Shown: piece after piece, positions 20,401-33,380 of the stretch | Position numbering within the stretch: position 1 is the first letter of the stretch | Layout of the letters: each line of letters starts with the position of its first letter | Assembly: GCA_015680685.1 (NCBI GenBank) | Contig: MNCI01002172.1 | Location: forward strand, 736,765-773,651 | Length of the DNA stretch: 36,887 bases | Reading direction: 5' to 3' | Source of the DNA: Gnetum montanum | Lineage: Eukaryota > Streptophyta > Gnetopsida > Gnetales > Gnetaceae | Notes under the pieces: generated by a model | Database searches by the model: none | What the model saw: only the letters and a program-made list of their open reading frames with translations | What the model was told of the DNA's origin: nothing | Translations under genes and position numbers: made by a program

Positions 20401-23278
20401 TCAATATGTAGAATCTATCTTTATTATTCATAAAATGTAATATCTATCTAATAGATCCTATGGGTATTCAAACATAATAAAGCTTCATTTCATATTGAAT
20501 AACTAAACTACTACAACATGTAATATCATGTTAAAAGTGCTAACTTTTTTATGACACATGCATGATGTCTCAATTTGATAGGTCTCATTGTCAAAAGGTT
20601 TTGAATGTGTAATATATTGTGAATTAAAAAAAAGGTAAATAGAGGAAAATTAAAAATGCATCAATGAGAAATTTTTTATTTTAGAATGTCTTTTTATTTA
20701 AGATCTTGTAAAAAAAATTGAAGGCTTCAAAAGCATACGTTTCTACTATCAAGCATATTGAAAATTTGTTTAAAAGTCATCAATAATTTCAACTTAAAGC
20801 CCTAGTATTTCTAAATTATTTGGATATAGCTAATTTTTATTTAATAGATTGTCAAGCATGGGCTACTAGACAAAAGCAAACAAAAGCAACTAATGCCCTA
20901 TTCATAAGGAGAAGCTATTTTTGCAACTCATCTCATCTTCATATTTTGTTATAGTGATAATGTACAATCTAAGATATGTCTTATAGCCATATGATAGTTT
21001 CACTAATTAATGGTTGTAGTTTTGAATAGTAAATAATATGCAGATACCCAAAAAACTACCTATAACCACTATAGTTCACCTTTAGCTATAGCTTAACCTC
21101 ATGCTCTTTGTTCAATTATGAATAGTAGAAATCACAGCTCTTAGTTCAAGTTGTGATGATAGTTACAACTCAATTTTTGATCATGTGGCCAGAGCATGAA
21201 CCACCATTAACATGATAATGGTTATGTTTGGCCTCATTAGGTATTGAATATCCTATGGTCTTTGATGTGCATTCATGCCCACATTCACATTCACATGGCA
21301 TGTCCCTCATGGAAATAGCTTTCATATACATAAAATAAAGCATTGTATAAAATAACATTCAAATTTTGGGTGTCCTTTATCCTACTATTTTTAGTAGCAT
21401 GCTTAGCTAGATGTTTCTTTTATTTTCATGTCTAGTTTTCTTACTAGTGGTGTAGCAAAAGATTTCTCTTGTTGCTTTCTGTTAATTCTCTCATTGTTTG
21501 CAAGGTTTTGGGTGTTTGTTAATTTAGATTATTTAAGATTTTTTGGGGTATGTTTACATATTAATGTATAATTGTATCAGAATTCATGGTAGTTTTCTTT
21601 GTTTTAAAGCATCCTCAACTAAGCCCCATGGTGATTGTTGTAGTGCACATTGTGTTTACTAGTTGATAGATACTAAGAAATTGAGTTCTTTTTATGACAT
21701 TCAACCTCATTCATTTTGGTATCTATAGGGAGTTATATTTTTGCTAAATAATATCCATGTTTGTTGCTTAATAAGGACTAGGATTAAACTATGTAGCATT
21801 TAGAAATTTTTTCTTTAATGCTTGGTACAAGTGTTATCTTTGAAAAAAGTGTTATGTTTTATTTCATTGAAGAAGTTTTATTCTATGATCTTCACTTTTT
21901 TTTAATCATATTTATGAAAATGAAATTTTTATTTAATTTTTCATTTTGATTAAATGTGATGGTGAAACAGTCTCTCATTTTGATTTAAATTCTAGCAATA
22001 TTTTTAGATATTATACACCAACCTAAATACCCTTTCATGCTACTAGTGAAAAGGTGCATTTTTCTCAACCATATCCTCATGAACAAGTTTGTAGTGTAAT
22101 TCTATAATAGAATTTAGCCAATGACAACAAATGTAAGACTATTTTATGTGTAATTAGTGTTTAGTACATATTCCCAAGAAAGAATTGAACTTATTTATTA
22201 AACTTAACTTTTATAAACTATATTGACAATTAAAATTTTAATGGAATAGTATAATTGTTTAAAAGAATAAACATAAAGTATATAACTCTATAGTCATATA
22301 GTTTTATAATCAGTTCTATGCAAAGTCATATAGTTTTGAAATCTCTCTTAACATTGTAGGCTCCTTAGTTATGTTGAATTAATTTAATTTAAGATTTTTT
22401 GCAAAATCATTACATATCTTAGCATAAGTCAATTGCATCAAATCCATGACTTCTAGATATCACCATTAATTAAGTGTAATATTTAGAAGCATCATTTAGA
22501 ATGATGACATCATGTTCCTTTCTTAGGTCCAAAGGATCACATTTGATGTTGGGTGTAGTCACTAAAGAAATTAAGTTTTGATATCTCTAAAGTTGTCCTC
22601 TTTTTTAGTAATTGATTATTGATAACTCATATATATTAGTGGAAATCTATCATTTTAAAAATTTATTAGTGATAGTGGTTTGACCACAAAATCTACCTGC
22701 ATTGTCACTCCTTGATTATGTGCATGATTAATAAGTTATAATTCATATAATTTACTAGAAAATCTCCAATTCCATTTTGTCTATATGCATGATGTTGAAT
22801 TGCTATAATGCACTATAGAACAATTGCAATTTCTAGAACATTCACTCAAAATGTTATATTTAATGCAACATAGCTATAATAGGCTATTTCCCTATTAAAA
22901 TTTTCTTTGATGATGGTTGTTATTATTCAAGTTCCTTACAATCATGAATTTGATAAAAGTTATAGGAACTAGCAAAAGGGATCTTGCACATGAATACATA
23001 TAGTTCTTAAAATGTGATATTACAAAATTGATGTAATTCATTTGTCAGTGAATTTTGTTAGCTCTATTTTTATCTAAATTCGATCTAAATTACCAAATTG
23101 TAGTTATGACCATTGTATGTGAATGTAATGTTCAAATAATTTTACAATTGATAGAAATGTCTATTCCTTTTGAGAAATTATCATTGGATGAAAATGGAAG
23201 ATTGTTATAATAAGAATGTTTATAATTTTTATGAATTATTGATTTATGATATATTAGTTGTGGTAAGTACTCTACAAG
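20401..23278. other. AT-rich intergenic DNA, no gene seen
   Basis: I could support no gene, LTR or structured repeat in this stretch. Short open frames (for example minus 21170-21358) have no recognisable motif and no neighbour to support them. It may contain older, unrecognisable transposon sequence. Confidence 0.5.
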
Positions 23279-24183
23279 ATGCCACACAACATCAAAAATT
23301 TTAGCTTCAATTCAAGTGCTATTGTAGATATTATACAAGTTTCATGCAATAATGAGCCAACTATCAAGGAACAAATGTGGAAGAAAAGTAAAAATCTCCT
23401 AATTCAATATGTTCAAAAATATGATAAGAAAGAGGATATGAAAAATTATTTTCTAAACTTATTATTTCTCTCTAAATTTATGCAATGAGCTTTATTTTCA
23501 TTTAATGGCATCAAAGCAAAGATTTCTAATAATGCAATTTTACTCATGTGGGCATTGGATAATAATGAAGGTGATCTATTTGATATCCTAGTGATAATAA
23601 TGTTTGAGATGAGAAGGCATGCAAGGTCATGGAAACTACATGATACTAGAAAGTCTCTAGGTTTTCCAATTATTGTGGTAAAATTATTATAGAAGAAAAA
23701 TATACAGGTTATCCCAAGCCAACTTTAGAAAATAATGACATTTGATTTAAAAAGCATGTTCAAGACTACATTATTGGAGCGAGATGAGCTCTTATGTTCT
23801 TTAAAACATGATGATAAACTATCTTTGCAAGATGTGTGTCATCATAACAAATGTCTTCTTAAAGTAATTGAGGACAAGTTAGAAAATGTGATCGAGACAT
23901 AACATAATTATTATGAAAGAAATAAAATAATTTGAAATGTTATGAAGGAGCTCAAATCTGACAGGTCTTGCATACTAAAAGAAAAAAATAAACTAAAGGA
24001 TAAAATAGAGAATTTTGCAGCTCATGAGAATAGTTGCATTGACAAGATAATTCTACAAGCTGAGAGAATGGGGGATGAAATTATAACACTAAATAAAGAA
24101 ATTACCTTGTTAAGAAATGTTGTGGTAGTTAAGAATGATTCCAAGAATATTCACCCTAATGCAAGAAACATTATCAAAGGCTT
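23279..24183 (+). pseudogene. Coiled-coil ORF relic cut by element D
   Basis: One frame stays readable for 900 bases with only a few stops (TGA at 23486, TAG near 23692 and 23727, TAA near 23900, TGA near 23934), several at plausible former Trp/Gln codons. The product has a helical N-terminal region (MPHNIKNFSFNSSAIVDIIQ), a middle 'AILLMWALDNNEGDLFDILV', 'EMRRHARSWKLHD', 'LGFPIIVVKLL', and a C-terminal coiled coil (23942-24160, with MKELKSDRSCILKEKNKLKD). The middle pattern resembles the putative plant transposon protein domain of large non-autonomous LTR elements, and it parallels the ORF of element A in layout. This is recognition by eye, not a database hit. The frame runs straight into element D at 24184, so D inserted in it. 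Its continuation is not found on the far side. Confidence 0.5.
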
Positions 24184-25033
24184 TGATGAGTGGCAAATAC
24201 CCCTATGCTCAACCATACGAATCACTAAGCATTCACACGTGATCTGGTCGAATTCTGGGAACCCATTATCTTTTGGTACACTAGCCTCTAGGAAGTGAAC
24301 TTGCCCTAATAGTCATTTGTTGTCTTCCCAATTACACTTATGATATGAAAAGGTATGGTTAAATGTAACTGAGGCATATGATTTTTATTATTTTTATGTT
24401 TTATGTTTTAGGTGCTTAAAAATAAAGGATGAAAGGAATGAAGTAATTTAATTGCTAATTTAATCTAACTAGTCACTATCTAACTAATCCTAACATAAGC
24501 ATCTAGTCCCACTTTCTGTGCACATCCTAAACACGTATAATGCTACTGGGTTACTAAACATTAGCCATTATTGGGATTACCAAGTGTCATGTGCATGCTC
24601 GAAGTGGTTATACTTATGTACTTAATTAATTTCTATGTAATCTAACTTAATTTAGCTTAATTACTTAAAGCATTAAAAAATTTCATAAAAACATTGAATG
24701 TATGAAAAAAATATTTAATCTAGCCAAAGTGTTACAAGGTTTATCAAAAAGCTCATCTTTATTGCTGCATATACTATGATGCTAAAGTACAACAATGTTC
24801 AAATAAAGATTCATACACTCAATGACTCCTGCTGTAGGCACTTGGGAAAATATTCTAACTATGGGAAAGAAAAAATACAAGAGCTCTACTACACTATGAC
24901 AAAAGATTGCCCAAACCATGCACCCAAGGGTTATATTTATAAGTTGGCACACATCCCATGATATCAAATATCCCACATCGCTTCTTGGTCTCCAATGTCA
25001 AGTATTCGATGCTAGATAAAATACACTTCATCA
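24184..25033 (-). mobile_element. 3' LTR of element D
   Basis: It is 850 bp, starting TGATGAAGTG at 25033 and ending CCACTCATCA at 24184. One GATATC lies at 24960-24965. On the minus strand the TATA box is at 24934-24942 and the AATAAA signal at 24758-24763. Flanks GGCTT and TACCC differ, and a purine tract adjoins at 25034, so this is a 3' LTR and not a solo one. The open frames at 24776-24961 and nearby are LTR sequence. Confidence 0.9.
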
Positions 25034-27290
25034 TACCCCTATTAAGGAATGAAAATTCATCCTTGAGTGAACAAAAGGAGGAACAAGTCACCTAAAAAAT
25101 ATTAAAAAGGTATGGGATTATTTACTAACATGCAAACTAACTTAGATGAAACAAGCAGATTCTAAGTGCCTAAGTGTACAGGTTTACAATATTTTACACA
25201 ATTGGGTGTTCATGAGAATAGAATTGAATACCTTGGCCAAAACTAAGGCAGCTAAAGATTGAGGAAGAAGATTCAATGATCATGAAGGGACCTTGTTGCA
25301 TGATGCTACTACTTATTCCTTAGTGAAGAAAATCCTACTTCTAGTCCACACATCTAGTTGCAATCACAATAAAATCATGAATTAGTACACAATGTGTAAC
25401 TTATAACTTTTAGGTACCTTGTCTCATCAATAATTACACTTAGCTAGGTTGTGATTATGGTGGATTAATTCTTTTAATAGTATTTGATTTCTGAAACTAT
25501 TAGAGTTCATTGAAAGGGTTTTACTTCATGGATTGATGATGTTAGTGTTAGTTCTTAGTTAAACCTTTATGAGAGTTAGAAAAATTTAAAAAAATTGGCC
25601 ATAAAAAAAAATTTGAGTGGCCCCCATGACATAGAGTGTACCTCTGATAGTAGCAGTTCATCATGAAATGCTTGAGGAGGGTTAAAGAATTCACAATAAT
25701 AAAAAAAAGATTTTATCAAAAAACATTGTGAAGATCCGCACAATTGGATGTCATTGATTGGGCATGAAAAAGGATTTGATTATGAGAATGCCTAAGGATA
25801 AAGAACATAACTATTCTAACTAAAAGGTATGCAAGTGGGTCCTTCCCAAAGTAGGCACATGCCCTTTGTTACCCTTGCATATCCTCAAACCAAGGAGTCC
25901 ATGGGCCCCATGGATGATTAATGGTTATGGAAAGTTAAGTATGAAAATTTGAAAGAAACTACCTAAGAATTTCGACACACCAAACCAAGACATTGAATAA
26001 GGACATGAACATTGACAGTGACATGAAGCATGGAAAGCATAGATGGATGAAAGAGAGAAAATGGAATGAAGTTCCTGATTAAGGTCACATAAAGTACCTT
26101 GTGAATTTTATGGTTAAATGACTTCATAAAATCCATCCTTCGTCCAAACCAAAACCAACTATGTTCAGTGACTTTGCATCACCACTCTAAGACCAATCCA
26201 CCTCCTTGAGACATAAGAGTACTCCCACAGACAACCACCACCCTTATTTGAGAAGAAAAGAGAAGCAAGAAGTGAACAAGTGCCTTAGTTAGAGGGGACC
26301 TTTAGACATGGGTAACATGTCTTTCTAGTTCCATAACTAATGCTTGTAGCCCATTTATTTTATCTAAGGGGTGTGCTTTGAATTTTCATCATTTTTACTA
26401 TTTTTATTTATTTTGGATGGAAACCACACCATGTAAAGATTTATTCAACCTCTTGTTATTGCTCAACATGGAATGATAAGAAATCTATGGAAACACTCAT
26501 GCACTTAAGATGGTAGAAGGTACAAAGAGTATTGAGTTCCTTTGAAGCCACAACATGTTCAAACCCTTGGATCCTTTCCAAGTCTAGAAACTACCAATGT
26601 CACAAGTTCATTAAAGGTTTGTAAGGAAAGGGACCTCATACTTCCAAAACTAGAAAACATCATAAACTTTATGGATGGGTGGATGACATGGACTCACTGC
26701 CTATTTCATGAAAAAGAAACCATGTCTTAGTTATTAGTAACAAAATTCAAAGCTAGAATCCATACACTAATAATTAAATAATTGGATAGCGCATGCCCAC
26801 ATCAAGAAAACTGTACTATACCCTATTAGCAATAAGGCATGTTATTATTAGAACACAATAAGAAAATCACACCAAAATAAAGAAAATCTATAAGACATTA
26901 TAAAATAGTTAAGAAAAATAAAACATATTAACAATGTTGTAAAATAAAACAAAATGGTGTAAAATAGTAAAAATTAGAAAAGAAAAAAGGGTGTAAAAAC
27001 AACAAAGTGTAAAACAAAAATGTGTAAAATAAAAAATAGAAAAAGTAAAACGAGGAGCCATTTATATGATTAGCATGGATGGCCATCTCTCCTACAACTT
27101 CGTTGGAAGGAATAGATCCAAAAAATCAAGTGTGGTTGTCTATTTGAGGAGGTGTTGCAACTATGGGCTTCCTTATACTCATGGAAAGGTTTAATTTGTT
27201 GCATATTGACTAGTTGTTTCTTGTCTAGGCTCTCAAGTTTCTAGATCAACATGGCCCTACAAGGAAAGGTTTCAAAAATAATATAAGGAC
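25034..27290 (-). other. Purine tract and 3' non-coding region of element D
   Basis: On the minus strand the purine tract TAGGGGTA (25041-25034) precedes the LTR. The region aligns in blocks with 12341-15104 of element B, including 'gtggattggt(t/c)t' near 26190 and the 'ggtccatggactccttggtt' type block near 25890. The empty site of solo LTR C lies near 25430-25455. Irregular GTGTAAAA units occur at about 26957, 26991, 27007 and 27022. No env or other protein relic is recognised. Confidence 0.75.
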
Positions 27291-28322
27291 CTTCTCACAG
27301 TGTTTGGAACTTAGTTTGTTGTGGCACATGTGTGGGGTTCTAGTAGAGGACCTTATCTCCTAGTTGAAATTTGACTTTCCTAATTCTAAGGTCATGATGA
27401 TTTTTGTTAAATGTCTTGTGCAACTCATTAGATGACAAGGTTGCCAATCAATTTTTGTCTAGAAGGTTTAGATTCATTAGTTTTTATTTTTGTGCTGGAC
27501 TTAAGTTAAGGTTAAGGTCATTGGTTGTTGAAAGTGCATTGAACTTGAATTGAATAGGAAGAGTTGGAAATTCTTCATACACCAAATCATAGAGAGAGTA
27601 ACCTATAGGGAGCTTCTGGTGGAGCAGTAGGCCTAGAGGGCATCATTGAGTTTTGTGCTCTAGTCTCTCCTATATTTGCTAAATTTTCTTGTTAATATCT
27701 TAGTGATTTCTCTATTTGTAACCTCAACCTGACCATTGGCTTTGGAATGATAATGAGTTGTTAATTTATGCTCAACCCCCAAGTGTTGCATGAGCTTCCA
27801 AAAGGTAGTGCCTATAAAATGGGTTCCATTATAAAAAATTAATGCATATGGCACACCAAACCTATTTACAACATTTTGTTATAAAAAATGAGTAGTAGTA
27901 GAATATGTACAATCGATGAAATTTCTTACTTCTATCCATTTTATATAATAGTGAATAATGAATATGATGTACGCCTTTCTATTTGACATGGGCATGATGG
28001 AATCCATGAAGTCAATGCCCCATATGTCGAAGGGTTCTAGTGGTTGGATCCACTACTAAGGATCCTCCATATGAGCAAGCATTCCACCATTGTGTTGGCA
28101 ATGTTCAAAAGAGCTAACAAATTGATGAGAATCCCTAAAAAGTGTTGGCTAGTAATATCCTACCATCATGATCTCAATTACCATGTGTCTCCTTGCATAG
28201 TGATCCACAAGGACCTTCATGAGCATCTTGAAGAATGTGTAGTTGATTAGCATCATGGACATACCAACGAACCAAGTCATTGACACACACCTTGTAGAGG
28301 TATCTATTGATCTCCATGAAGC
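27291..28322 (-). pseudogene. Integrase relic of element D
   Basis: On the minus strand 'MEINRYLYKVC' (from about 28318) leads into the zinc module: 'HEGPCGSLCK' has lost its second His by a small change, and 'SSFEHCQ' has lost the first Cys. The core reads 'DIWGIDFMDS' (Asp present, about 28003-28028), then 'ALIFYNGTHF' with the second catalytic Asp changed to Tyr (27831-27833), and 'NGQVEVTNREI' with Glu at 27723-27725. Asp/Tyr-to-Glu spacing is again 35 residues. The open piece 27660-27854 covers the D2-to-E part. The C-terminal region ('KLVYEEFPTLPI'-like and 'GDKVLYxNPTHVP') continues to about 27300. Stops and the lost Asp make it inactive. Confidence 0.87.
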
Positions 28323-28489
28323 ATTTCACTTGGTGAAAAAATTATTGTTTCTTCCTATGGTCTAGCTCTTATGACATCACTTGAGTGAGAAGATAGGTGA
28401 GAATGCCATTGTTCCATTTAGGCTTAGTGGGCAATTGTTTAGCTCTAGCCTTGGCAAAGAGGAGTTCATTAAGAAACTAATCAAATAGT

Positions 28490-28905
28490 GGAATTTCATC
28501 CTTTTTGTTGTCCCATCTCAACCAAGGCAAGTGGTCAATGACCACATTCTCAGTTTCCTTTTAATCTAACATCATAAGATTGAATTCCTATAAGATCACT
28601 AGCCACCATATGACACAGGGCTTACTATTGGATTATTCATTAGGAAGAGAATTTCACTATGATCCATGTGCATGGACACCTTGCATCCAAGCACATAATG
28701 CTTGAATTTCTCCAAGGTAAACACCACTACCATCAATTATTTTTTTGTGGTGGTGTAGTTTAGCTATGCACCCACAATGCTTTGGCTTGCATAGTGAATG
28801 TAATAAGGATGTTTCTGATCATCCAACTACATAAGCACAACTTCCAAGACATAATTTGATGCATCTATTATGATATGAAATGGTTTGGACCAATTTGGTG
28901 CTAAT
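28490..28905 (-). pseudogene. RNase H relic of element D
   Basis: 'PFHIIIDASNYVLEVVL' keeps the first catalytic Asp that copy B lost. 'LNYTTTKKxLMVVVFTLEKF' has the Glu changed to Lys. 'MHMDHSEILFLMNN' keeps an Asp. 'NVVIDHLPWL' stands for the 'NVVADHLSRL' of the family. TAG/TAA codons interrupt it in several places. It continues directly from RT on the minus strand. Confidence 0.83.
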
Positions 28906-30133
28906 AGAATTAGAGTTTCTATTGGTTTTTCCTTTAGCTATTAGAATGAATTTTCACATTTCTTGGTCCAAATAAATGGAGCATCTTTCTTTGTTAGCTC
29001 GACCAATGGTTTTGTGATCTTAGAGAAATTCTCTATGAATCTCTGATAGTAACCAATATGTCCAAGGAATGACCAAACATATTTTACAGTTTTTGGTTGA
29101 TGGGTAATTCCTTGGATGACCCTAATCTTTTCAAGGTTGACTCAATTCCTACTTATGAGATTCTGTGTCCCAACATAATGCCCTCCTAGACCTTCAGATG
29201 GCTCTTCTACTAATTGAGCCAAAGATTGATCTCTAAACATCTTTTGAGAATTTACTCAAGATAATCCAAGGCTTGCTCAAGTCTAGCCCCATAGGTGGAG
29301 AAGTCATCCATGAACACTTCTATCCCACCATTGATCTACTACTAAGAAAAACTCAAGACCAGGCATTAAAATGTACCAAGAACATTACACAAGCCAAAAG
29401 GCATATTTTCATATGCAAAAGTCCCATAAGTACTCATGAATGTGGTTTTGAGTTGGTCTTTTGGCACAATCTAAATTTGGTGATAATAACTATAATCATC
29501 TAGAAAGCCATAATAGAAATGCCTAGAAATAGTATCCAACACTTGATCCAAAAATGGCAATGGAAAGTGATCTTTGAATGTTGTCATATTCAATAGCCAG
29601 AAATTGATGTAGACCTACCATTGTCCACCTTTCTTTGGCATAATCACAAGTGGGCTAACCCACTCGCTATCCACAATAGGATAGATAAACCCTACCTTGA
29701 GGAGTTGTTTAATTTCCTGTTTGATGATCTACTTCAATTTGGAATTCAACTATTGCCAAAACTCCCTCTTTGGCTTCATGGATGGATTAGTGTAGATATA
29801 ATGATGGCATATCCTAGGATTAATCCCTATGAATTTAGGATATGACCAAGCAAAGGTTGTTGGCCATTTGTTGACCACCTTCAACAACATCTCCTTTTTT
29901 TTAAGAGTAAGATTTGCATTGATTATTACTAGCTTGCCATTTTTCAAAAATGCATACTTCATGCTAGAAGGTAGAATTTTCAACTCTAAGGATTCTTGTT
30001 TAAAATTTTCAGGAATTTCCAACTCTCCCCAATTGGTATAATCAATTTTGCCAATGGAGAGTTGGCGATGAACTTGCTCTAGTTCATTCATTCCTTCCAC
30101 ATAGACACATGTTAGGCTCTCAACAAGTTTCAT
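28906..30133 (-). pseudogene. Reverse transcriptase relic of element D, with connecting segment
   Basis: The open piece 30133-29750 encodes the segment before the fingers: 'MKLVESLTCVYVEGMNELEQ', 'LELKILPSSMKYAFLKNGKL', 'WPTTFAWSYPKFIGINPRIC' and 'MKPKREFWQ', the usual lead-in of plant Tat/Athila-type RT. Further down come the 'SEWVSPLVIMPKKGGQW' type block (about 29620-29670), 'FLDDYSYYHQI' with the first catalytic Asp present (about 29485-29510), 'MPFGLCNVLGTF' (about 29370-29410), and FMDDFSTYG with both Asp codons intact (29303-29308). The thumb follows with several TAA/TAG codons. The active-site acids survive here but are lost in copy B; conversely other parts are worse. It is inactive because of stops. 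Confidence 0.88.
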
Positions 30134-30385
30134 GCAAAGTTTTGAGCTACTCTTAGGGTTAGTTGTCAGCCACTGGGTACCCTTCTGCTTTGTGGCTACT
30201 ACTTATAGGCACCTTTGAATTTCAAATATATCAGCATGCTAACTGCATTCTTTAATAAATATATTATTAATGGCCCATATTTTTTGCACATAATTGCACC
30301 CTATATCATTGTATATGATGTATGGAACTTTATCCCTCTTAATTTGTTCAAATACATTTTCTTTAGAGATTTCAAGTGAAAGATC

Positions 30386-30760
30386 TTAGATCCCTAATCC
30401 TGCATTAATAGTGCTTAGCCAAGCCCTTCCCATGATGATTGGAAAGTCCCCCTTACAATTTTCCACTTGGATCACCAGAAAATCAATAGGGTAGGACCAT
30501 CCACAAATGGTAATCACAATGTCCTCCACTAGTTCCAAGGGAACATTGATGGATTGATTAACCACCTCAAGATGGATGTTGCTCATCTTGAGTGAAGGTA
30601 GGTTCCAAGCTTTATAAATCTCATGGGAAATCATATTAACACTAGAACCTAAATCTAGAAGAGCCTTGCAAGGCTCATTCCTAATGACTTAAAGGTAAAT
30701 AAGGGGACTTCTAGGATTAGATAGTTTCCTAGGAAGGTAGCCTTAATCCAATTTGTTACC
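30386..30760 (-). pseudogene. Aspartic protease relic of element D
   Basis: On the minus strand, 'VIRNEPCKALLDLGSSVNMI' with 'SHEIYKAW' (about 30690-30612) holds the active-site DLGS at about 30650. 'CGWSYPIDFLVIQVENCKGD' with 'FPIIMGRAW' (about 30510-30420) and 'LSTINAGLGI' complete the domain, matching the family's flap and 'PIILGRxxL' end. The stretch 30634-30386 is open. An upstream TAA/TAG lies just before the DLGS-containing part. Of the two copies this one preserves the catalytic triad, so it was used to locate the lost site in B. Confidence 0.83.
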
Positions 30761-30999
30761 ACATGAGTTAACATGATGGTATGCACTTTGGAAGGTGTTT
30801 CGTTTGAAGGAGACTCAAACAGATTAGATGTAGAGAGATATGGAGAAGCAAGGTTACTAGCTATAGGTGTATGTGAGGGTTTAGTTGGGCTATTGGTTTA
30901 GAAGAAAGGTCTTTTTCATGATCTAGTTTTTGAACCACTCAACTAAGGAGCCAGTTGTGAGTTAATAGGCCTTACTATGTTGCATTCTTATGGTTGAGA

Positions 31000-33226
31000 C
31001 AAAATTTCTCCTTACATTTATGGAGTAGGTGGTAACTAGGTTGAGGATGAAGGGACATATGCAGAAGGATGAGAAGGGTAATATGGATGTGGGGACTCCC
31101 CTCTAGTAGATGGAGAATGAGTTTGATAATACTCAAAAGGGTAGTAGTGATGTTGAAAGGTGGCATGACTAGAAGAGTCACATAGAGAAATGGGTTGTTG
31201 AACATAGTACCCATATGGATCTGGCTATCTATAAGGGTATTTTTGCCTTGGTGGTGGCATCCCCCATGACTATGGGTGTTACCACTACTAGTACTACTCA
31301 TATGGTTGTGGTGGAGCTTCACTTGGATAACAAGCTTGTTGTTGCTAGTGGAACTACCTTAGATTCCCTTGAGGATAAGACAATCTTCTAGGTGCTTACC
31401 TTCTTGCTAGTCTAGGGTTCAGTTTGTATGTCCTAGACTCCTGCAAATGTGATATGATAGGGAAACATCCCTTAGGATGTTTGTATTATTAGATGTCACA
31501 CCCACCATCATCATTTGATTTTGTCTCCATAACTTCTTCTACTACAACAGCTTTGCCATTACCCCTTTAGTAGGCACATTCAGCTTCTTTTCATCTCCTA
31601 TGATCATGATCACTACTCTACTCTCTTAATTATTCTAAGATTTTTAGAGTAGTTTGAAATTTTTTTATCTAAAGAGTCCCATAATTTATCAACCTTGGCT
31701 GATATATCATAAATAAATTTTTGGATTGGTAAGATTTTTTGCTGCACCACATTATCAAGTGATGACTCATTGTTTAAAAATTGAACCTCCATTTTTCTAA
31801 TGGAAGGATCCCTATTCAATTCATTAGCACTTTCTCATTTTCTTAGCTCTCCTTCTTCTTTTGCTACCTACTCTATCAATCTTTGGGTCTAATGAACTTC
31901 AAGTTCTAATAGTCTTCCTTAGGCATAGACCCCAAGAGTTCTTCTCATTTCTAATCTAAGTCCATCTATCATGTGGCAAAGTTGCTCATGCTAAGAATAA
32001 CCATGGCTAGTGTATCAGTGTATGAGAGAATAGTATTTGACCATGGCAATGTCCAAGGGTTCATATGTTCCTTGCTTCCATTTTTAGATCTTCCTTCTCA
32101 TATTAGACACTTGGGAGTACATCTAATACTTATCATTGAACACCTCTAGCATTATACTCTACCTATGGATGGAATTTTGCTCCAAGAACTAATACCAACT
32201 CTCTGCTTCCTTGATGAGTGTCTTGGGAAATAGCTTTAATTTTTGCCAATCATTTTCAATATTTTGTAAGGCACAAGCATCGTGAAAGGATTTAAAATGT
32301 ATTTATGGATCAAAGTTATATCCCCCCTCAAATTTGGGGATATTATTCATGTCAAATCGCTTGATCTGACTATCTTTCACAAGCATGGTTGGAATTTTTA
32401 CTACCTTTGCAATATTCAACATGGTTTGAGTTACTAGCAAAGGCTCAACATTATCATTATTTTGATGACACCTATGATTTACTCTACTACCCCTTTGTTC
32501 ATGGTAGTCTCTACAATTATCATTGTCATGTTGTTCACCTTCATCACAGTTGTTCTTTCTGTAGCATCTGTAAGAACTAGAAGAGAAAGAAGAAGATGTA
32601 GATGAAGAGGTCGAAGAGGATGGAGGATTGTCACAACCATGATGTTTGCCACCTCCACTATGCTTGTCATGGCCATGTTCTTCAACTTTCTTGTCATCTT
32701 GATGCTTGCTCGAGCCCTTTCTTTAACTCTCACTTTTTCCTAGACTTAGATTATTAATAGTGATCTATAGATTTAGGTTCAAGTCCCCATCAATAATATT
32801 AAGGGATGGAGAATCTTCATGTTGAGAACCCCTAGAGGGAGGATCCTCATTATCATTTTGGCTCAGTAGGAATAAGGGGTTGGTAAATTTTTTTCCCTTC
32901 AAAGCCTCATGATGCTTCTCCTAGTGTCAATCTCTCCTACAGTATGTTTTAGTGGGACAATAGTCCTAGTAGTCATGGTCATGCACAATGTCCTCTTCTT
33001 GAAGATACTAGATGCCCAACCTCCTAAGAGTTTAGAGCAGCATCCCAAGAATAGATTGATTAGGAGGCATTATAATGTTTTCCTCCATATTTCCCCATGG
33101 AAGTTGTTCATCCTAATGCAGGGTGAAGGTGAAGTCAGGCACATACTCATCTGGATGAGTATATACCACCCTACATTCTTAAGGCACTAGTGGTTTAGTA
33201 TCATCACACTTGTGAGAAGAAGACAT
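31000..33226 (-). pseudogene. gag: gag relic of element D
   Basis: The start MSSSHKCDDTKPLVP lies at 33226 (minus), the same position relative to the primer site as in B. A segment 'VVYTHPDEYVPDF' follows, then a region with several stops. Next is a His/Lys/Asp/Gly and poly-Ser segment (about 32720-32480: 'HQDDKKVEEHGHDKHSGGGK', then Ser runs, then 'CDEGEQHDNDNCRD'), and the capsid-like core (about 32430-31950: 'MLNIAKVVKIPT', 'IKRFDMNNIPKFEGGYNFDP', 'FKSFHDACALQNIENDWQKL'). A coiled-coil-prone segment follows (31819-31613: NRDPSIRKMEVQFLNNESSL), and a Pro/Tyr/His-rich tail lies at 31330-31000. It is better preserved than B in the capsid core, with Trp codons where B has TAG. Stops and frameshifts remain. 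Confidence 0.8.
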
Positions 33227-33361
33227 TTTGCAATTAGAATAAGATATAATTGTGCTAAAATTATTATATTTATTTTAGGATGATTTTTATCTTAGGGTTC
33301 ATCTAACAATGTTAATGATTTTCAGTATGCCTAGATAGCACACATTTCACACAAAAAGGGA

Positions 33362-33379
33362 TCCCTAGAAATGATGCCA
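33362..33379 (-). promoter_or_regulatory. Primer binding site for tRNA-Asp in element D (decayed)
   Basis: Minus-strand TGGCATCATTTCTAGGGA begins one base inside the LTR end. It matches 12 of 18 bases of the tRNA-Asp complement TGGCGCCGTTGCCGGGGA. Five of six mismatches are C-to-T or G-to-A, at partly different positions from copy B. Confidence 0.75.
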
Positions 33380-33380
33380 A

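Noticed and set aside
24184-25033. Solo LTR interpretation for LTR D
   Set aside because: The flanking five bases differ (GGCTT and TACCC) and a purine tract adjoins the right side, followed by family internal sequence. It is a 3' LTR.
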